From Deltaproteobacteria bacterium (lineage in GTDB: Bacteria; Myxococcota; Myxococcia; Myxococcales; SZAS-1): 64,000 bases of DNA. Location: NCBI GenBank assembly GCA_018266075.1, contig JAFEBB010000002.1, positions 160,111-224,110 of the forward strand, written 5' to 3'. How positions within the stretch are numbered: position 1 is the first letter of the stretch; every line of letters starts with the position of its first letter. The translations under genes and the position numbers were made by a program. Below, piece by piece: positions 35,417 through 45,603 of this stretch. The notes below the pieces were generated by a model. It was not told where the DNA came from. It was given only the letters and a program-made list of their open reading frames with translations, and searched no databases.

Positions 35417-36342
35417 CGCGCGCCCCCTGCGAACCAGGCCGTGCCCAGCACGGCGATGGTCGCGGCCACCATGGAGGCGGCGATGAGCTGGGGCACGGAG
35501 ACCATGCGCAGCCGCGCGATGAGCGACTCCACGAGGCCCACCGCGATGGCGATGACCAGGGTGAGCGCCACGTTCACCGCCGCGACCGCCAGCGGCCCCA
35601 CCGACGCCGGGAGCGGATTGAGGATGCCGGCGATGAGCATCGCGAACAGCGTCATCTTCATGGCCGAGGCGACCTGCAGCGCCGCGAGGTCCGGCCCGCT
35701 GTGGTCGAGGATCATCACCTCGTGAATCATGGTGAGCTCGAGGTGCGTGTTCGGGTCGTCGACGGGCACGCGCGACGCCTCCACGAGCAGCGCGAGCGCC
35801 AGGGCCACCAGCGCGCCCACCGCAGCCAGCACCCGTCCCGGGGCCATCACGCCCACGTGGACGAGCTCAGCCAGCCGCGTGTGGCCGGACGTCGCCAGCA
35901 ATGCGCCCACGGCCAGGAAGATCGCGGGCTCGACGAGCGCGCCGAACGTCGCTTCGCGGCTGGCGCCCATGCCCTCGAACGCGCTGCCGGTGTCGAGGGC
36001 GGCGAGCATCATCGCCACGCGGCCGAGCCCCCACAGGTAAAGGACCGCGACGACGTCCCAGTTCATGGAGAGCGGCGCGGTGTCGCGGAGCAGCGGGACG
36101 AAGAGCCCGGTCACCAGCGTGCTGGCGAGGATCACCCAGGGCGCGAGCTTGAACACGGGCGTGGTCACGCTGCTGTAGACCGGCTGCTTGCGCAGGAGCC
36201 GCAGCACGTCGAAGCACCCCTGCGACAGGCGCGGGCCCTTGCGGCCGCCCCAGATCGCCTTCACGCGGTTGATGATCCCCGTGAGCAGGAAGGGCAAGCC
36301 CAGCAGCACCGCCACGTGGATCACCATCAGCAGCGCGCTCAT
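35413..36342 (-). CDS. hyfC: HyfC/HycD-like (NuoH-like) membrane subunit
   Basis: The 309-residue protein has about eight membrane helices and the NuoH/HycD motifs: RVKAIWGGRKGPRLSQ near the start (the loop that contacts the peripheral arm), EGMGASREATFGALVEPAIF and VEASRVPVDDPNTHLELTMIHE with conserved acidic residues. This subunit joins the redox arm to the membrane pump. It starts at the ATG at 36342, overlapping the upstream stop by 4 bp. Confidence 0.9.
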   Translation of the reverse strand: MSALLMVIHVAVLLGLPFLLTGIINRVKAIWGGRKGPRLSQGCFDVLRLLRKQPVYSSVTTPVFKLAPWVILASTLVTGLFVPLLRDTAPLSMNWDVVAVLYLWGLGRVAMMLAALDTGSAFEGMGASREATFGALVEPAIFLAVGALLATSGHTRLAELVHVGVMAPGRVLAAVGALVALALALLVEASRVPVDDPNTHLELTMIHEVMILDHSGPDLAALQVASAMKMTLFAMLIAGILNPLPASVGPLAVAAVNVALTLVIAIAVGLVESLIARLRMVSVPQLIAASMVAATIAVLGTAWFAGGAR

Positions 36343-38333
36343 GGGATGCCTCCAGCCGTGGCCACCAGGCTGATCACCACCACCAGCACCGCCAGCCCCA
36401 GACCCAGCGAGTACGTGGGCGCGACGGAGACGCGCTCGTAGAGGCGGTTGGCGACGCTCTCGCCCTCGCCGAGGACCTCGAACATGCGCCGCTCGACCGC
36501 GTCGACGCAGTGCTTGTTCACGTGCGAGTTCGCCTCGGGGAACGGGCCCTCGGGGAGCTTCTTCCGCTCGAGGTAGATGAGCACCGACTCGAACACCGCC
36601 ACGAAGCGCGAGGAGAACGAGGCGCCGGTGTACTGCATGCGCGGCGACGGCGCGGCGTAACCGCAGCCCCAGGTCACGTGCTGCCGCACCGGGGCGGAGC
36701 GCGTCAGCATCCAGCGCACGGCGAGCAGCAGAGCCACCGCGCCGATCAGCAGCGCACCGGCCCAGACCACGGGTTGGATCACCTCGACGGGCGGCGTGGC
36801 GGCCACGCTCGGACCGCGCAGCAGCGCCGCGAATTCGCGCACGGGCTGCTCCACGAGGCGAATGGCGAACGCGGGCGCCAGGCCCAGGGCGAGTACCCCT
36901 CCGCCGTGGACGAGCATGCTGAGGCGCATGCTCGCCGGTGCGTCGCCGCTCACATGGACCGAGGCGTCCTTCGGGGTGCCGAGGAACGTGACGCCGAACG
37001 CGCGCACCGTGGCCAGCGCGGAGATCCCGCCGACGAAGGCCAACCCCGCCGCCAAGGAGATGAGCAGCGCGCGCTCGAGGCCCGGCGGCACGGCGCCGTT
37101 GAGCAAGCCCGCGTAGATCAGGAACTCGCTCACGAAGCCGTTGAAGGGCGGCAGCGCCGAGATGGCCAGGCCGCCGAGCAGGAAGAGGCCCGCGGTCCAA
37201 GGCATGCGCTTGGCGAGGCCGCCGAGGCGCTCGAGGTCGATGGTGTGCGTGGCGCGGTAGACGGCGCCGGCCGCGTAGAAGAGCAGGCACTTGAAGACCG
37301 CGTGGTTGAGGATGTGGAGGATCCCGCCGGTGAAGCCGAGCACCACCAGCGCCGGCTGGTGCCAGGCGAGCCCCAGGTAGCCGAGGCCGAACCCGATGCC
37401 GGCGATGCCCACGTTCTCCGTCGAGGAGTAGCCGAGCATGCGCTTCAGGTCGCGCTGCGCGGTCGTGTAGAGCACGCCCATCACCGCCGAGAGCGCCGAG
37501 AACGAGATGAGGTACCAGCCCATCCACGGCTCCGGCTCACCCAGGAGCAGCGTGAAGCGCAGCAGGCCGAAGAGCCCGGCCTTGTGAATCACGCCCGACA
37601 TCAGCGCCGACACGTGTGCCGGTGCCGCCGAGTGCGCGCGCGGCAGCCAGGTGTGGAAGGGGAAGAACGCCGACTTGAGCCCGAACGACGTCACCAGCAG
37701 CAGGAACGTGGCGTTGCGCAGGGTGCCGGGCGTGCGGAGCGCGCTGCCAAACGCACCGAAGTCCATGGAGCCGGTGCGGCTGTGCAGCACCATGAACGCG
37801 GCGACGAGGAAGAAGAAGCCGACGTGCGTGGAGACCAGGTAGTTGAAGCCGGCGAAGCGGATCCTCTGGTTGCGGTAGTCCCAGATGACCAGCAGCCACG
37901 CAGCGACGGCCGCAATCTCCCAGCCCAGCAGGAACGCGGTCGCGGTCTCCAGGGTGTAGATCATCAAGAACGAGAGCGCGGTCACGTTGAGCAGCGCGTA
38001 CTGCACGCCCGCGTTTCGGGTGGCCTCGTAGGGCCGCAGGTAGTCCACGGCGTAGATCGTCCCCAGCGCGGTCATGGGCAGCGACCAGGCCAGGAAGAAC
38101 GCGCCCAGCGAATCGAGGTGCGCGGCGATGTTCTCCGAGGGGTACGACCAGGGCATCACCGCTCGGAGGTCGAGCCCGTGGAGGAGTGCGGGCAAGGCGA
38201 CCCGCTCCACCAGCACCATGGCGATGAGCTGACTCGCGATGCTGGCCGCGGCCCGGGAGCGATTGTTCGGGAGCACGAGCGACAGCGCCGCTCCCACGGC
38301 CAGGCACGCAGCTGCGATCGCGATGAAGCTCAT
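36339..38333 (-). CDS. hyfB: HyfB/HycC-like (NuoL-like) antiporter subunit
   Basis: The 664-residue protein has an antiporter core of about 14 helices with GWEIAAVAAWLLVIWDY, GLKSAFFPFHTWLPRAHSAAPAHVSALMSG and a late NHAVFKCLLF, all proton-pump landmarks. The C-terminal extension (about 510-664) with GCGYAAPSPRMQYT and LYERVSVAPTYSLG is typical of HycC/HyfB. It is the first structural gene of the complex and begins 18 bp after the methyltransferase stop. Coupling of electron transfer to H+ or Na+ movement is inferred from the family. Confidence 0.9.
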   Translation of the reverse strand: MSFIAIAAACLAVGAALSLVLPNNRSRAAASIASQLIAMVLVERVALPALLHGLDLRAVMPWSYPSENIAAHLDSLGAFFLAWSLPMTALGTIYAVDYLRPYEATRNAGVQYALLNVTALSFLMIYTLETATAFLLGWEIAAVAAWLLVIWDYRNQRIRFAGFNYLVSTHVGFFFLVAAFMVLHSRTGSMDFGAFGSALRTPGTLRNATFLLLVTSFGLKSAFFPFHTWLPRAHSAAPAHVSALMSGVIHKAGLFGLLRFTLLLGEPEPWMGWYLISFSALSAVMGVLYTTAQRDLKRMLGYSSTENVGIAGIGFGLGYLGLAWHQPALVVLGFTGGILHILNHAVFKCLLFYAAGAVYRATHTIDLERLGGLAKRMPWTAGLFLLGGLAISALPPFNGFVSEFLIYAGLLNGAVPPGLERALLISLAAGLAFVGGISALATVRAFGVTFLGTPKDASVHVSGDAPASMRLSMLVHGGGVLALGLAPAFAIRLVEQPVREFAALLRGPSVAATPPVEVIQPVVWAGALLIGAVALLLAVRWMLTRSAPVRQHVTWGCGYAAPSPRMQYTGASFSSRFVAVFESVLIYLERKKLPEGPFPEANSHVNKHCVDAVERRMFEVLGEGESVANRLYERVSVAPTYSLGLGLAVLVVVISLVATAGGIP

Positions 38334-38351
38334 TCGACGTTGGCTCCGAGG

Positions 38352-39011
38352 TCACGCAGCGCGTGCGTCCAGCTCACCGGTGCGAATCCAGAGCTCGAGG
38401 TGGCCGAGCCCGAAGGAGTGGGCCTTCACGTAGGAGTAGCCATCGGGCATCTCGCAGCCCAGGCCGTGGTACAGCAGCACCCGGGTGCCGACCGCGAGGG
38501 TGGCCAGCTTGCGCTTCGCGGCGAGCGCGTAGCGCTGGTAGAGCTCGTAGCCGTCCTCGGCGCGGGACGGATCCTCCCAGCTGAGCTCCTGGAACGGGTT
38601 GTAGAAGTAGATGACGTCGAATCCCGACCAATCGTGGTTCAGTGCGTTGCCGCAGATGAACCGGGTTCGCGAGGCGTTCACCTCGCGGGCGGCGTGCTGG
38701 GCGATGGTGACCAACCGCCGCTTCCGCTCGATTCCCACGAACTGCGCGTCCAACATCAACGACGCCAGGATGCAGAACTTGCCCGGCCCCGAGCCCACAT
38801 CGAGGACGTAGCGCGGCGGCTGCGGCGCCAGCATCTCCATCGCCTTGCGGATCACGGCGACGGGCGTCCAATAGATCTCCGACTTCGCCTGGACGCTGGG
38901 CGGCAGGAGCCGCTCGAAGGCCCAGTCAAAGCGCGACGACTCGTCGAGCCCCTCGGGCGGATCCTCCGAAGCGACGGGGAGCGTGCTGGAACGTGAGCGG
39001 GCTGGACGCAT
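38352..39011 (-). CDS. SAM-dependent methyltransferase-like protein
   Basis: The 219-residue protein contains the SAM-binding motif VLDVGSGPGKFCI, an acidic loop (GIERKRR) and a later FDVIYFYNPFQE that fits a class I methyltransferase, possibly of the histone-methyltransferase-like or Trm112-independent small type. The ATG at 39011 is chosen because it starts 5 bp after the previous stop. Within the sigma-54-driven operon it precedes the Ehr genes; a target or assembly role is unknown. Confidence 0.7.
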   Translation of the reverse strand: MRPARSRSSTLPVASEDPPEGLDESSRFDWAFERLLPPSVQAKSEIYWTPVAVIRKAMEMLAPQPPRYVLDVGSGPGKFCILASLMLDAQFVGIERKRRLVTIAQHAAREVNASRTRFICGNALNHDWSGFDVIYFYNPFQELSWEDPSRAEDGYELYQRYALAAKRKLATLAVGTRVLLYHGLGCEMPDGYSYVKAHSFGLGHLELWIRTGELDARAA

Positions 39012-39016
39012 GGGGC

Positions 39017-39448
39017 CTATCGAGAGCTCCGGGAGCCGGGTTCGGTCATGCCCAGTGCGGCGTCGACCGAACGAGAGAGCGCGAGGCTGACCAGGGGCAG
39101 GCGGAGCACCGCGACCGCGGGGCCTTGCCACTGGGCGCCGTCGGGATCGGTGCGGGAACGGAGGAGCAGCAGCGGCACGCGGGGCTTGGATGCAGCCGCG
39201 CGGCTCGCCAGGCGGTCGACGAACTCGGCGTGCACGCTGTGGCCCACCACCACCAGCCCGATCGACTGCTCGCACAGGGCGCGCTCGGCCTCGGCGAGGG
39301 TGAGGGTGCGCAGCGTGCTCAGATCGGCTCGGCCCTCGAGCTCGGCGAAGAGCTCGGCGTCGTCCGCCGAAGCGGGCGCGAAGAGGAGGACTCTGCGTGG
39401 GTCGCGGTTGCTCGGTCGCCGCGAGATCCTGGGGTTCATGCCGTGCAC
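39017..39448 (-). CDS. Degenerate receiver-like protein, first gene of the Ehr operon
   Basis: The 143-residue protein shows a CheY-like alternation of strands and helices (RRVLLFAPASADDAELFAEL, SIGLVVVGHSVHAEFVD, VPLLLLRSR) but no phosphorylatable Asp at the end of the third strand (VVVGHS) and no clear acidic pair near the start. It is probably a pseudo-receiver with regulatory function. A GTG at 39448 or ATG at 39439 could be the start. A sigma-54 type promoter lies 17-32 bp upstream. Confidence 0.55.
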   Translation of the reverse strand: MHGMNPRISRRPSNRDPRRVLLFAPASADDAELFAELEGRADLSTLRTLTLAEAERALCEQSIGLVVVGHSVHAEFVDRLASRAAASKPRVPLLLLRSRTDPDGAQWQGPAVAVLRLPLVSLALSRSVDAALGMTEPGSRSSR

Positions 39449-39464
39449 CTCGCCTCAGCGAGAG

Positions 39465-39480
39465 AGCATCGGATGTGCCA
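39465..39480 (-). promoter_or_regulatory. Sigma-54 (-24/-12) promoter of the Ehr operon
   Basis: On the minus strand the sequence is TGGCACATCCGATGCT, against the consensus TGGCACG-N4-TTGCW. The invariant GG and GC are present at the right spacing, and 10 of 12 consensus positions match. The predicted start of transcription is about 39454, just before the receiver-like gene. The adjacent gene encodes a sigma-54 activator. Confidence 0.75.
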
Positions 39481-39526
39481 GCCAGGCCAATCGAGTCAAA
39501 TCAACGAATTACGTCATCAGGCCTAC

Positions 39527-40957
<1,431 letters not shown>

Positions 40958-41090
40958 GTGAACGCGACCCGCATCGGCGCCACCCGGTCCTGGAGCTCTG
41001 CCGTGCAGGGAGCGCCACCCGTGGAACGGGCGATGCTTAGCGCGACCGCCTGGAGAGATCCACGAGGGCCGCTTCTCGGAGCGGGCAGGG

Positions 41091-42899
41091 TCACTGGAGC
41101 TCGATGGACTCGGCGGCGTCCGACTTTGCCGCGCGCCCGAGCTCGCGCGCGCCCGCGAGGTTGAAGGCGGTATTCACCAACGCCAGGTGCGAGAAGGCCT
41201 GCGGAAAGTTGCCCACCATCCGCGACTGGCCCAGGTCGTACTCCTCCGCGAGCAGCCCCACGTCGTTGCGCAGCTTCAGCAAGCGCTCGAAGAGGGCGCG
41301 CGCCTCGTCTTCCCGGCCGAGCGCCACCAGGTCGTCCGCGAGCCAGAAGGAGCACGCCAGGAACGCGCCCTCCGCGCCGAAGAGTCCGTCGGGGGTGCAG
41401 GAGGTGTCGTAGCGCAGCACCAGCCCGTCGCGGACCAGCTCGCGCTCGATGGCCTTCACCGTCCCCACCACCAGCGGATCGTTGGCGGGCAGGAAGCCCA
41501 CCAGCGGAATTCGGAGCAGGCTCGCGTCGAGGACCTTCGAGCCGAACGATTGGGTGAAGCACTGCCGCTCGCGGTCGACGCCTTTCTCGAGCACGGCGCC
41601 GCGAATCGCCTCGCGGAGCCGCCGCCAGCGCTCGAGCGGCGCCTCGAGCTGAAACTGCTCCGCGGATCGAATCGCCCGATCCACCGCCACCCAGGCCATC
41701 ACCTTGGAGAAGACGAAGGGCTGGCGCGCGCAGCGGACCTCCCAGATGCCTTCGTCGGGATCGGCCCAGTGCGCTTCGAGGAAGTCCATCAACGCCCGCT
41801 CGATGCGCCAGGCGGCGCGGTCCACCACGCCCTCCACCACGCGCGCCCGGTACATGGTGTCCATGAGCTCGCCGTAGACGTCGAGCTGGAGCTGGCTGGC
41901 GGCGCCGTTTCCCACGCGCACGGGCCGCGAGCCCTCGTAGCCCGGGAGCCAACCCAGCTCGAGTTCGGGGATCCGGCGCTCACCCGAGACGCCGTAGAGC
42001 ATCTGCAGCTGGGAGGGCGCGCCCGCCGCGGTGCGAATGAGCCACTTCCGCCACGCGCGGGCCTCCTCGCGATAGCCCGCGCGATACAGGTTATCGAGGG
42101 TGAAGCTGGCGTCGCGGACCCAGCAGTAGCGGTAGTCCCAGTTGCGCTCGCCGCCGAGCAGCTCCGGCACCGAGGTGGTGGGCGCGGCGACGATCCCTCC
42201 CGTGGGTGCGTAGGTCAGCGCCTTGAGGACGATGAGCGAGCGCACCACCGCCTCACGCCACGGTCCCTCGTAGCGACAGAGCGATACCCACTGCCGCCAG
42301 AAGCTGAGCGTGTCGCGCAGGGCCTGGCGGGCGTCGAGCGCGGGCGGCGGCGGAAGGTGCGACGGGTACCAGCTCAGCGTGAGGGCGTCGGACTTCTCGG
42401 GGCCCGCCATGAACTCGGAGACCGTGCTCAGCCCCTCGCCCCAGGTCTCGAGGTCGGTGGTCAGGACCAGGGCGTCGGGGCCGGCCTCGAGCATGAGCCG
42501 GCCGTCCTTCTGGGTGACCCAGGGGACGATGGCGCCGTAGTCGAAGCGGACGGTGAGGTCCATGCGCATGGGCACCTGGCCACGCACCCCTTCGATGACG
42601 CGCACCAGCTCCGGCGGGCCCGAGCGCGGGGGCATGCAGTCCAGCAGGCGGACCACGCCCGACGCGGTGGTGAACTCCGTCTCCAGCACCAGGGTGTCGC
42701 GGCGGTAGCGCCGGCGCAGGCGCTTCACCGGCTCGACGGGCGCGATCTTCCAGCGGCCGTGATCGGGCGTGCCGAGCAGGGCGGAGAAGAGCGCGCCCGA
42801 GTCGAAGCGCGGCAGGCAGAGCCAGTCGATCGAGCCCTCGGTCGAGACCAGAGCCGCCGACTGCGTGTCGCCGATGAGCGCGTACTTCTCGAGCTCCAT
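41091..42899 (-). CDS. GH15 glucoamylase/trehalase-like protein
   Basis: The 602-residue protein has the N-terminal super-sandwich domain (IGDTQSAALVSTEGSIDWLCLPRFDSG at the start, residues 10-36 approximately) and an (alpha/alpha)6 barrel with NWDYRYCWVRDASFTL (family signature near 255) and EEYDLGQSRMVGNFPQAFSH near 565 containing the second catalytic acid. GH15 members release glucose from alpha-glucans or cleave trehalose. No signal peptide is present, so it is likely cytoplasmic, in line with storage or trehalose turnover in myxobacteria. Confidence 0.9.
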   Translation of the reverse strand: MELEKYALIGDTQSAALVSTEGSIDWLCLPRFDSGALFSALLGTPDHGRWKIAPVEPVKRLRRRYRRDTLVLETEFTTASGVVRLLDCMPPRSGPPELVRVIEGVRGQVPMRMDLTVRFDYGAIVPWVTQKDGRLMLEAGPDALVLTTDLETWGEGLSTVSEFMAGPEKSDALTLSWYPSHLPPPPALDARQALRDTLSFWRQWVSLCRYEGPWREAVVRSLIVLKALTYAPTGGIVAAPTTSVPELLGGERNWDYRYCWVRDASFTLDNLYRAGYREEARAWRKWLIRTAAGAPSQLQMLYGVSGERRIPELELGWLPGYEGSRPVRVGNGAASQLQLDVYGELMDTMYRARVVEGVVDRAAWRIERALMDFLEAHWADPDEGIWEVRCARQPFVFSKVMAWVAVDRAIRSAEQFQLEAPLERWRRLREAIRGAVLEKGVDRERQCFTQSFGSKVLDASLLRIPLVGFLPANDPLVVGTVKAIERELVRDGLVLRYDTSCTPDGLFGAEGAFLACSFWLADDLVALGREDEARALFERLLKLRNDVGLLAEEYDLGQSRMVGNFPQAFSHLALVNTAFNLAGARELGRAAKSDAAESIELQ

Positions 42900-42973
42900 C
42901 GAGAAGGACTGTGCATCCTCGCCTGTGCTGTCAGCCCTCGACGGGACGACCGGGCGATTGCGCCGATCCTCGC

Positions 42974-44323
42974 CTATTGAGCCGTCGTGCTCTTCAACTT
43001 GTCGGCCGCCAGCTTCTTCGCGGCATCGAGCGCGTCCCGCGCAGCGACCTTCACGTCGGGGATCACGCCGACGCCTTCCCAGTCCGTCTTGGTGATGGGA
43101 TTCACCGCGCGCTCCACGGGGAGCATGAGCAAGAAGTGATCATCGAGCCGGCGGCCGTCGGTCGGGTGGGCGCCGCCGGCTGTGAGCTCGCCGACGATCG
43201 TCGCGCGCTTGAGGCTCTTGAGGTTGTAGCTGAACTCCTCCGCTGCCGAAAACGTCATGCCCGACGTCAACACGAACACCGGTTTGTCCGCGAACCGCTT
43301 GCCCGGAATGTAGGGCAGGGTCCAGTACTGTTGAGTCGAGTCCCGCTTTCGATTGTAGAGATCGTTGAGGTGTGTCGGCTCGTCGAAGAGATAGCTCGAC
43401 AGGAACGCGACCATCGCTGGGTCGCCGCCGCCGTTCTCGCGAAGATCGAAAATGAGCGCGTCGACATGCGCCAGGAAACCCATCGCGGCTGCCGCCGTCG
43501 GACCGCACACGGCTGCATCGCCGAACATGTCGAGCTTCACGTAGCCAACGTTGTTCGCCAGCCGCTCCACCTTCTCGAAGCCGCAGTTGTCGCGCTCGAG
43601 CTGGCTGTTCGCTTCCGCTTGGGCTTTTGGATCGGGAGCGTCGAGGTCCTTGGGAAGCACCTGGGGCGAGAAGTCGACGCGCAAATGTGGATCGCGTGTG
43701 ACCTCCTGGAGGTGGTCGCTGAGCAGGGATGCAAACTCCTGGGCGTCGACGATGGCGTCGTACGCACCCTCCTTCTCGTGGGTGCGCAGCGCCTCGACCA
43801 TCTTCTTGGCCTTGTCGAGGAAGACGTACTCGCCGAGCAGCGAGGTGATGGCGCCATCGATGACCCGCTTGCGGATGGCCGCGTCGATCTTCACGTCCAT
43901 GGCGGCCGCGCTCATCCCCGCTGGAATGGCGCGCAGCCAGAGCTTGGCCACGTGCGGCGGGTCGCCGTCGGTCACGTCGAGCCTTCCCCGGGCGATCCGG
44001 GCGCTCGACTTCTCCTTCACCTGGAACGAAATGCGCAGCCGCTCGCTCTTGTCGACGGACAGCAGTTCGAAGCCGCCGGTCTGCTCGCGAAATGAGGCCC
44101 AGCCGTCGCCGGAGGACTTGGGTTCGTAGATGGCGCGGTAGGCCTGGAACTTCGCCGGGTCGCCGCTGTTGAAGGCGTCGAGCCACGCCCTCAGCGTTCG
44201 CCCCGCAGGCGTGTCCGGGATGGTGGGCGAGACCTTCGCCAAAGGTGGATCGGCGAGTGCCGGGAGGCTGCTGATCCATCCCCAGGCAAGGAGCGCAGCG
44301 GAGAGCAGTTGTCTGAGGCGCAT
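42974..44323 (-). CDS. Secreted S41-family (tail-specific type) serine protease-like protein
   Basis: The 449-residue protein has a Sec signal (hydrophobic stretch ending ALADPP) and a domain of the S41/IRBP type: the DALIFDLRENGGGDP segment (near 300) and the nucleophile region TSGMTFSAAEEF with Ser-x-Ala-Ala-Glu, plus GGAHPTDG. An N-terminal helical domain (30-200) precedes it and no PDZ domain is seen. The ATG at 44323 is preferred to a GTG ten codons upstream. The substrate is unknown; a periplasmic or secreted location is expected. Confidence 0.82.
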   Translation of the reverse strand: MRLRQLLSAALLAWGWISSLPALADPPLAKVSPTIPDTPAGRTLRAWLDAFNSGDPAKFQAYRAIYEPKSSGDGWASFREQTGGFELLSVDKSERLRISFQVKEKSSARIARGRLDVTDGDPPHVAKLWLRAIPAGMSAAAMDVKIDAAIRKRVIDGAITSLLGEYVFLDKAKKMVEALRTHEKEGAYDAIVDAQEFASLLSDHLQEVTRDPHLRVDFSPQVLPKDLDAPDPKAQAEANSQLERDNCGFEKVERLANNVGYVKLDMFGDAAVCGPTAAAAMGFLAHVDALIFDLRENGGGDPAMVAFLSSYLFDEPTHLNDLYNRKRDSTQQYWTLPYIPGKRFADKPVFVLTSGMTFSAAEEFSYNLKSLKRATIVGELTAGGAHPTDGRRLDDHFLLMLPVERAVNPITKTDWEGVGVIPDVKVAARDALDAAKKLAADKLKSTTAQ

Positions 44324-44344
44324 GGCAATCGGAGCCGAGGAGGT

Positions 44345-44370
44345 GCGGCGCACATGGATACGTGCGCCGC
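44345..44370. repeat. 9-bp inverted repeat upstream of protease and ECF sigma genes
   Basis: GCGGCGCAC and GTGCGCCGC (44345-44353 and 44362-44370) form a perfect 9-bp inverted repeat around an 8-bp AT-richer spacer. It sits 22 bp before the protease start and 120 bp before the divergent ECF sigma start, so it may be an operator or a hairpin in the protease leader. Confidence 0.4.
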
Positions 44371-44489
44371 GGCCGGAGGTTTCGGCGAGCCCGGCGCTTT
44401 CCTTTTCGCCGAGAAGTAGCAGAAGTTCGCTGCCCGGACGGCGCGCGAGGTCGCTGTAACATTGGGCCGCGCCCGGTCACTTCTTCTTC

Positions 44490-45098
44490 ATGGCTTCGCT
44501 CAAGATCGTCCGCAGCGAAGCCGAGCCTCCGGGCCCCGAGGGGAGCGAGGCGTCCGACGCCGACGTGCTTGCACTCGCCCGCGGGGGCGATCGCGCGGCG
44601 CTGAAGGCCCTCTATGAGCGCGAGAAGCGCGCCGTGTTCCGGTTCCTCTTTGATCTCCTCGGCGACGCTCCCGAGGCCACCGAAGGAATGCAGGAGACCT
44701 TTCGTCGCGCGTTCCAGAGCCTCGCGTCGCTCGGCGACGGTCACCTCCGCGCGTGGCTCTTCGGCATCGCCCGGAACGTCTACCTCGAGCATCGGCGCAG
44801 CCGTCGGCGCGAGGCTTTGCATGAGGCGCTCGACGAGGAGCGCGGCTACTCCGACCCCGACGCACCGACTCCGGAGGTGCTCTTCCTGCGGCACGAGGCC
44901 GCGGCCGTGATGCGTCGTGCGTTGGGCGCGCTTTCTGAAGACCGGCGGACGGTCCTCCTGCTCCGGATCGATCACGGGCTGAGCTACTTGCAAATTGCAG
45001 AGTTGATGGATTGGTCAATGGCGAAGGTGAAGGTCGAGATCCACCGGGCGCGACAACGGCTCCGCGAGGAGATGGTTGGCCCAGGAGACAAGCCATGA
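44490..45098 (+). CDS. ECF RNA polymerase sigma factor
   Basis: The 202-residue protein has region 2 (ALYEREKRAVFRFLFDLLGD through LRAWLFGIARNVYLEHRRSRR) and region 4 with LSYLQIAELMDWSMAKVKVEIHRARQRLRE, giving the usual two-domain ECF layout. The next gene begins with a 4-bp ATGA overlap and encodes a zinc-finger anti-sigma factor. The stress that releases it is unknown; a nearby thioredoxin-fold lipoprotein hints at a redox link. Confidence 0.9.
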   Translation: MASLKIVRSEAEPPGPEGSEASDADVLALARGGDRAALKALYEREKRAVFRFLFDLLGDAPEATEGMQETFRRAFQSLASLGDGHLRAWLFGIARNVYLEHRRSRRREALHEALDEERGYSDPDAPTPEVLFLRHEAAAVMRRALGALSEDRRTVLLLRIDHGLSYLQIAELMDWSMAKVKVEIHRARQRLREEMVGPGDKP

Positions 45099-45577
45099 GC
45101 GCTTGTGATGAAGAGCGCCTCGAGCGCGCCGCGGCGGGCATGCTCTCGCCAAACGAGCGGGTCGAGCTCGAGGCGCACCTCCGCACCTGCGCGGCCTGCG
45201 CCAAGGAGCTCCGCTGGCTCGCCGCCGAGCGGAAGCTGGTGCATGCGAGGGGCGACCGCGACGAGCCGCTTCCCGAGTTCGAGGCGCTCGAGCTCGCTCA
45301 GACCGCGACCGTGCCGAGCCCGCCCTGGCGATGGCGCGGATTCGCCGTTGCTGCGGCTGCTGTTGCTGGCATTGCGATCGCGGTCGGCGTCCTGAGCCGA
45401 CGCGGAGAGCGGCCGCCCGTCGCCGCGTCCGAGTCCACGGCGATGTGCCTGCCGCCGGTGCTCGTCGGGCCGCGCACCCTCAATCGACCGCCGACGCCTG
45501 CTGGGTTCTCGCGCAATCGCGGACCCGCCCAGGTGGATGCCACCGGGCCTCGGCCGGTCGGAGACCTCTGTCTGTAG
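45095..45577 (+). CDS. Anti-sigma factor with zinc-finger (zf-HC2) domain
   Basis: The 160-residue membrane protein has an N-terminal anti-sigma domain with the zf-HC2 signature: Cys4, then HLRTCAACAKEL (His-x3-Cys-x2-Cys), a helix linking to one membrane segment (about 90-110), and an extracytoplasmic tail of about 50 residues with two Cys. Such proteins bind the cognate ECF factor at the membrane and release it on a signal. The start codon overlaps the sigma-factor stop, so stoichiometric translation is expected. Confidence 0.85.
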   Translation: MSACDEERLERAAAGMLSPNERVELEAHLRTCAACAKELRWLAAERKLVHARGDRDEPLPEFEALELAQTATVPSPPWRWRGFAVAAAAVAGIAIAVGVLSRRGERPPVAASESTAMCLPPVLVGPRTLNRPPTPAGFSRNRGPAQVDATGPRPVGDLCL

Positions 45578-45603
45578 TGCCTCAGGGCGCACGGAGAATC
45601 GTG

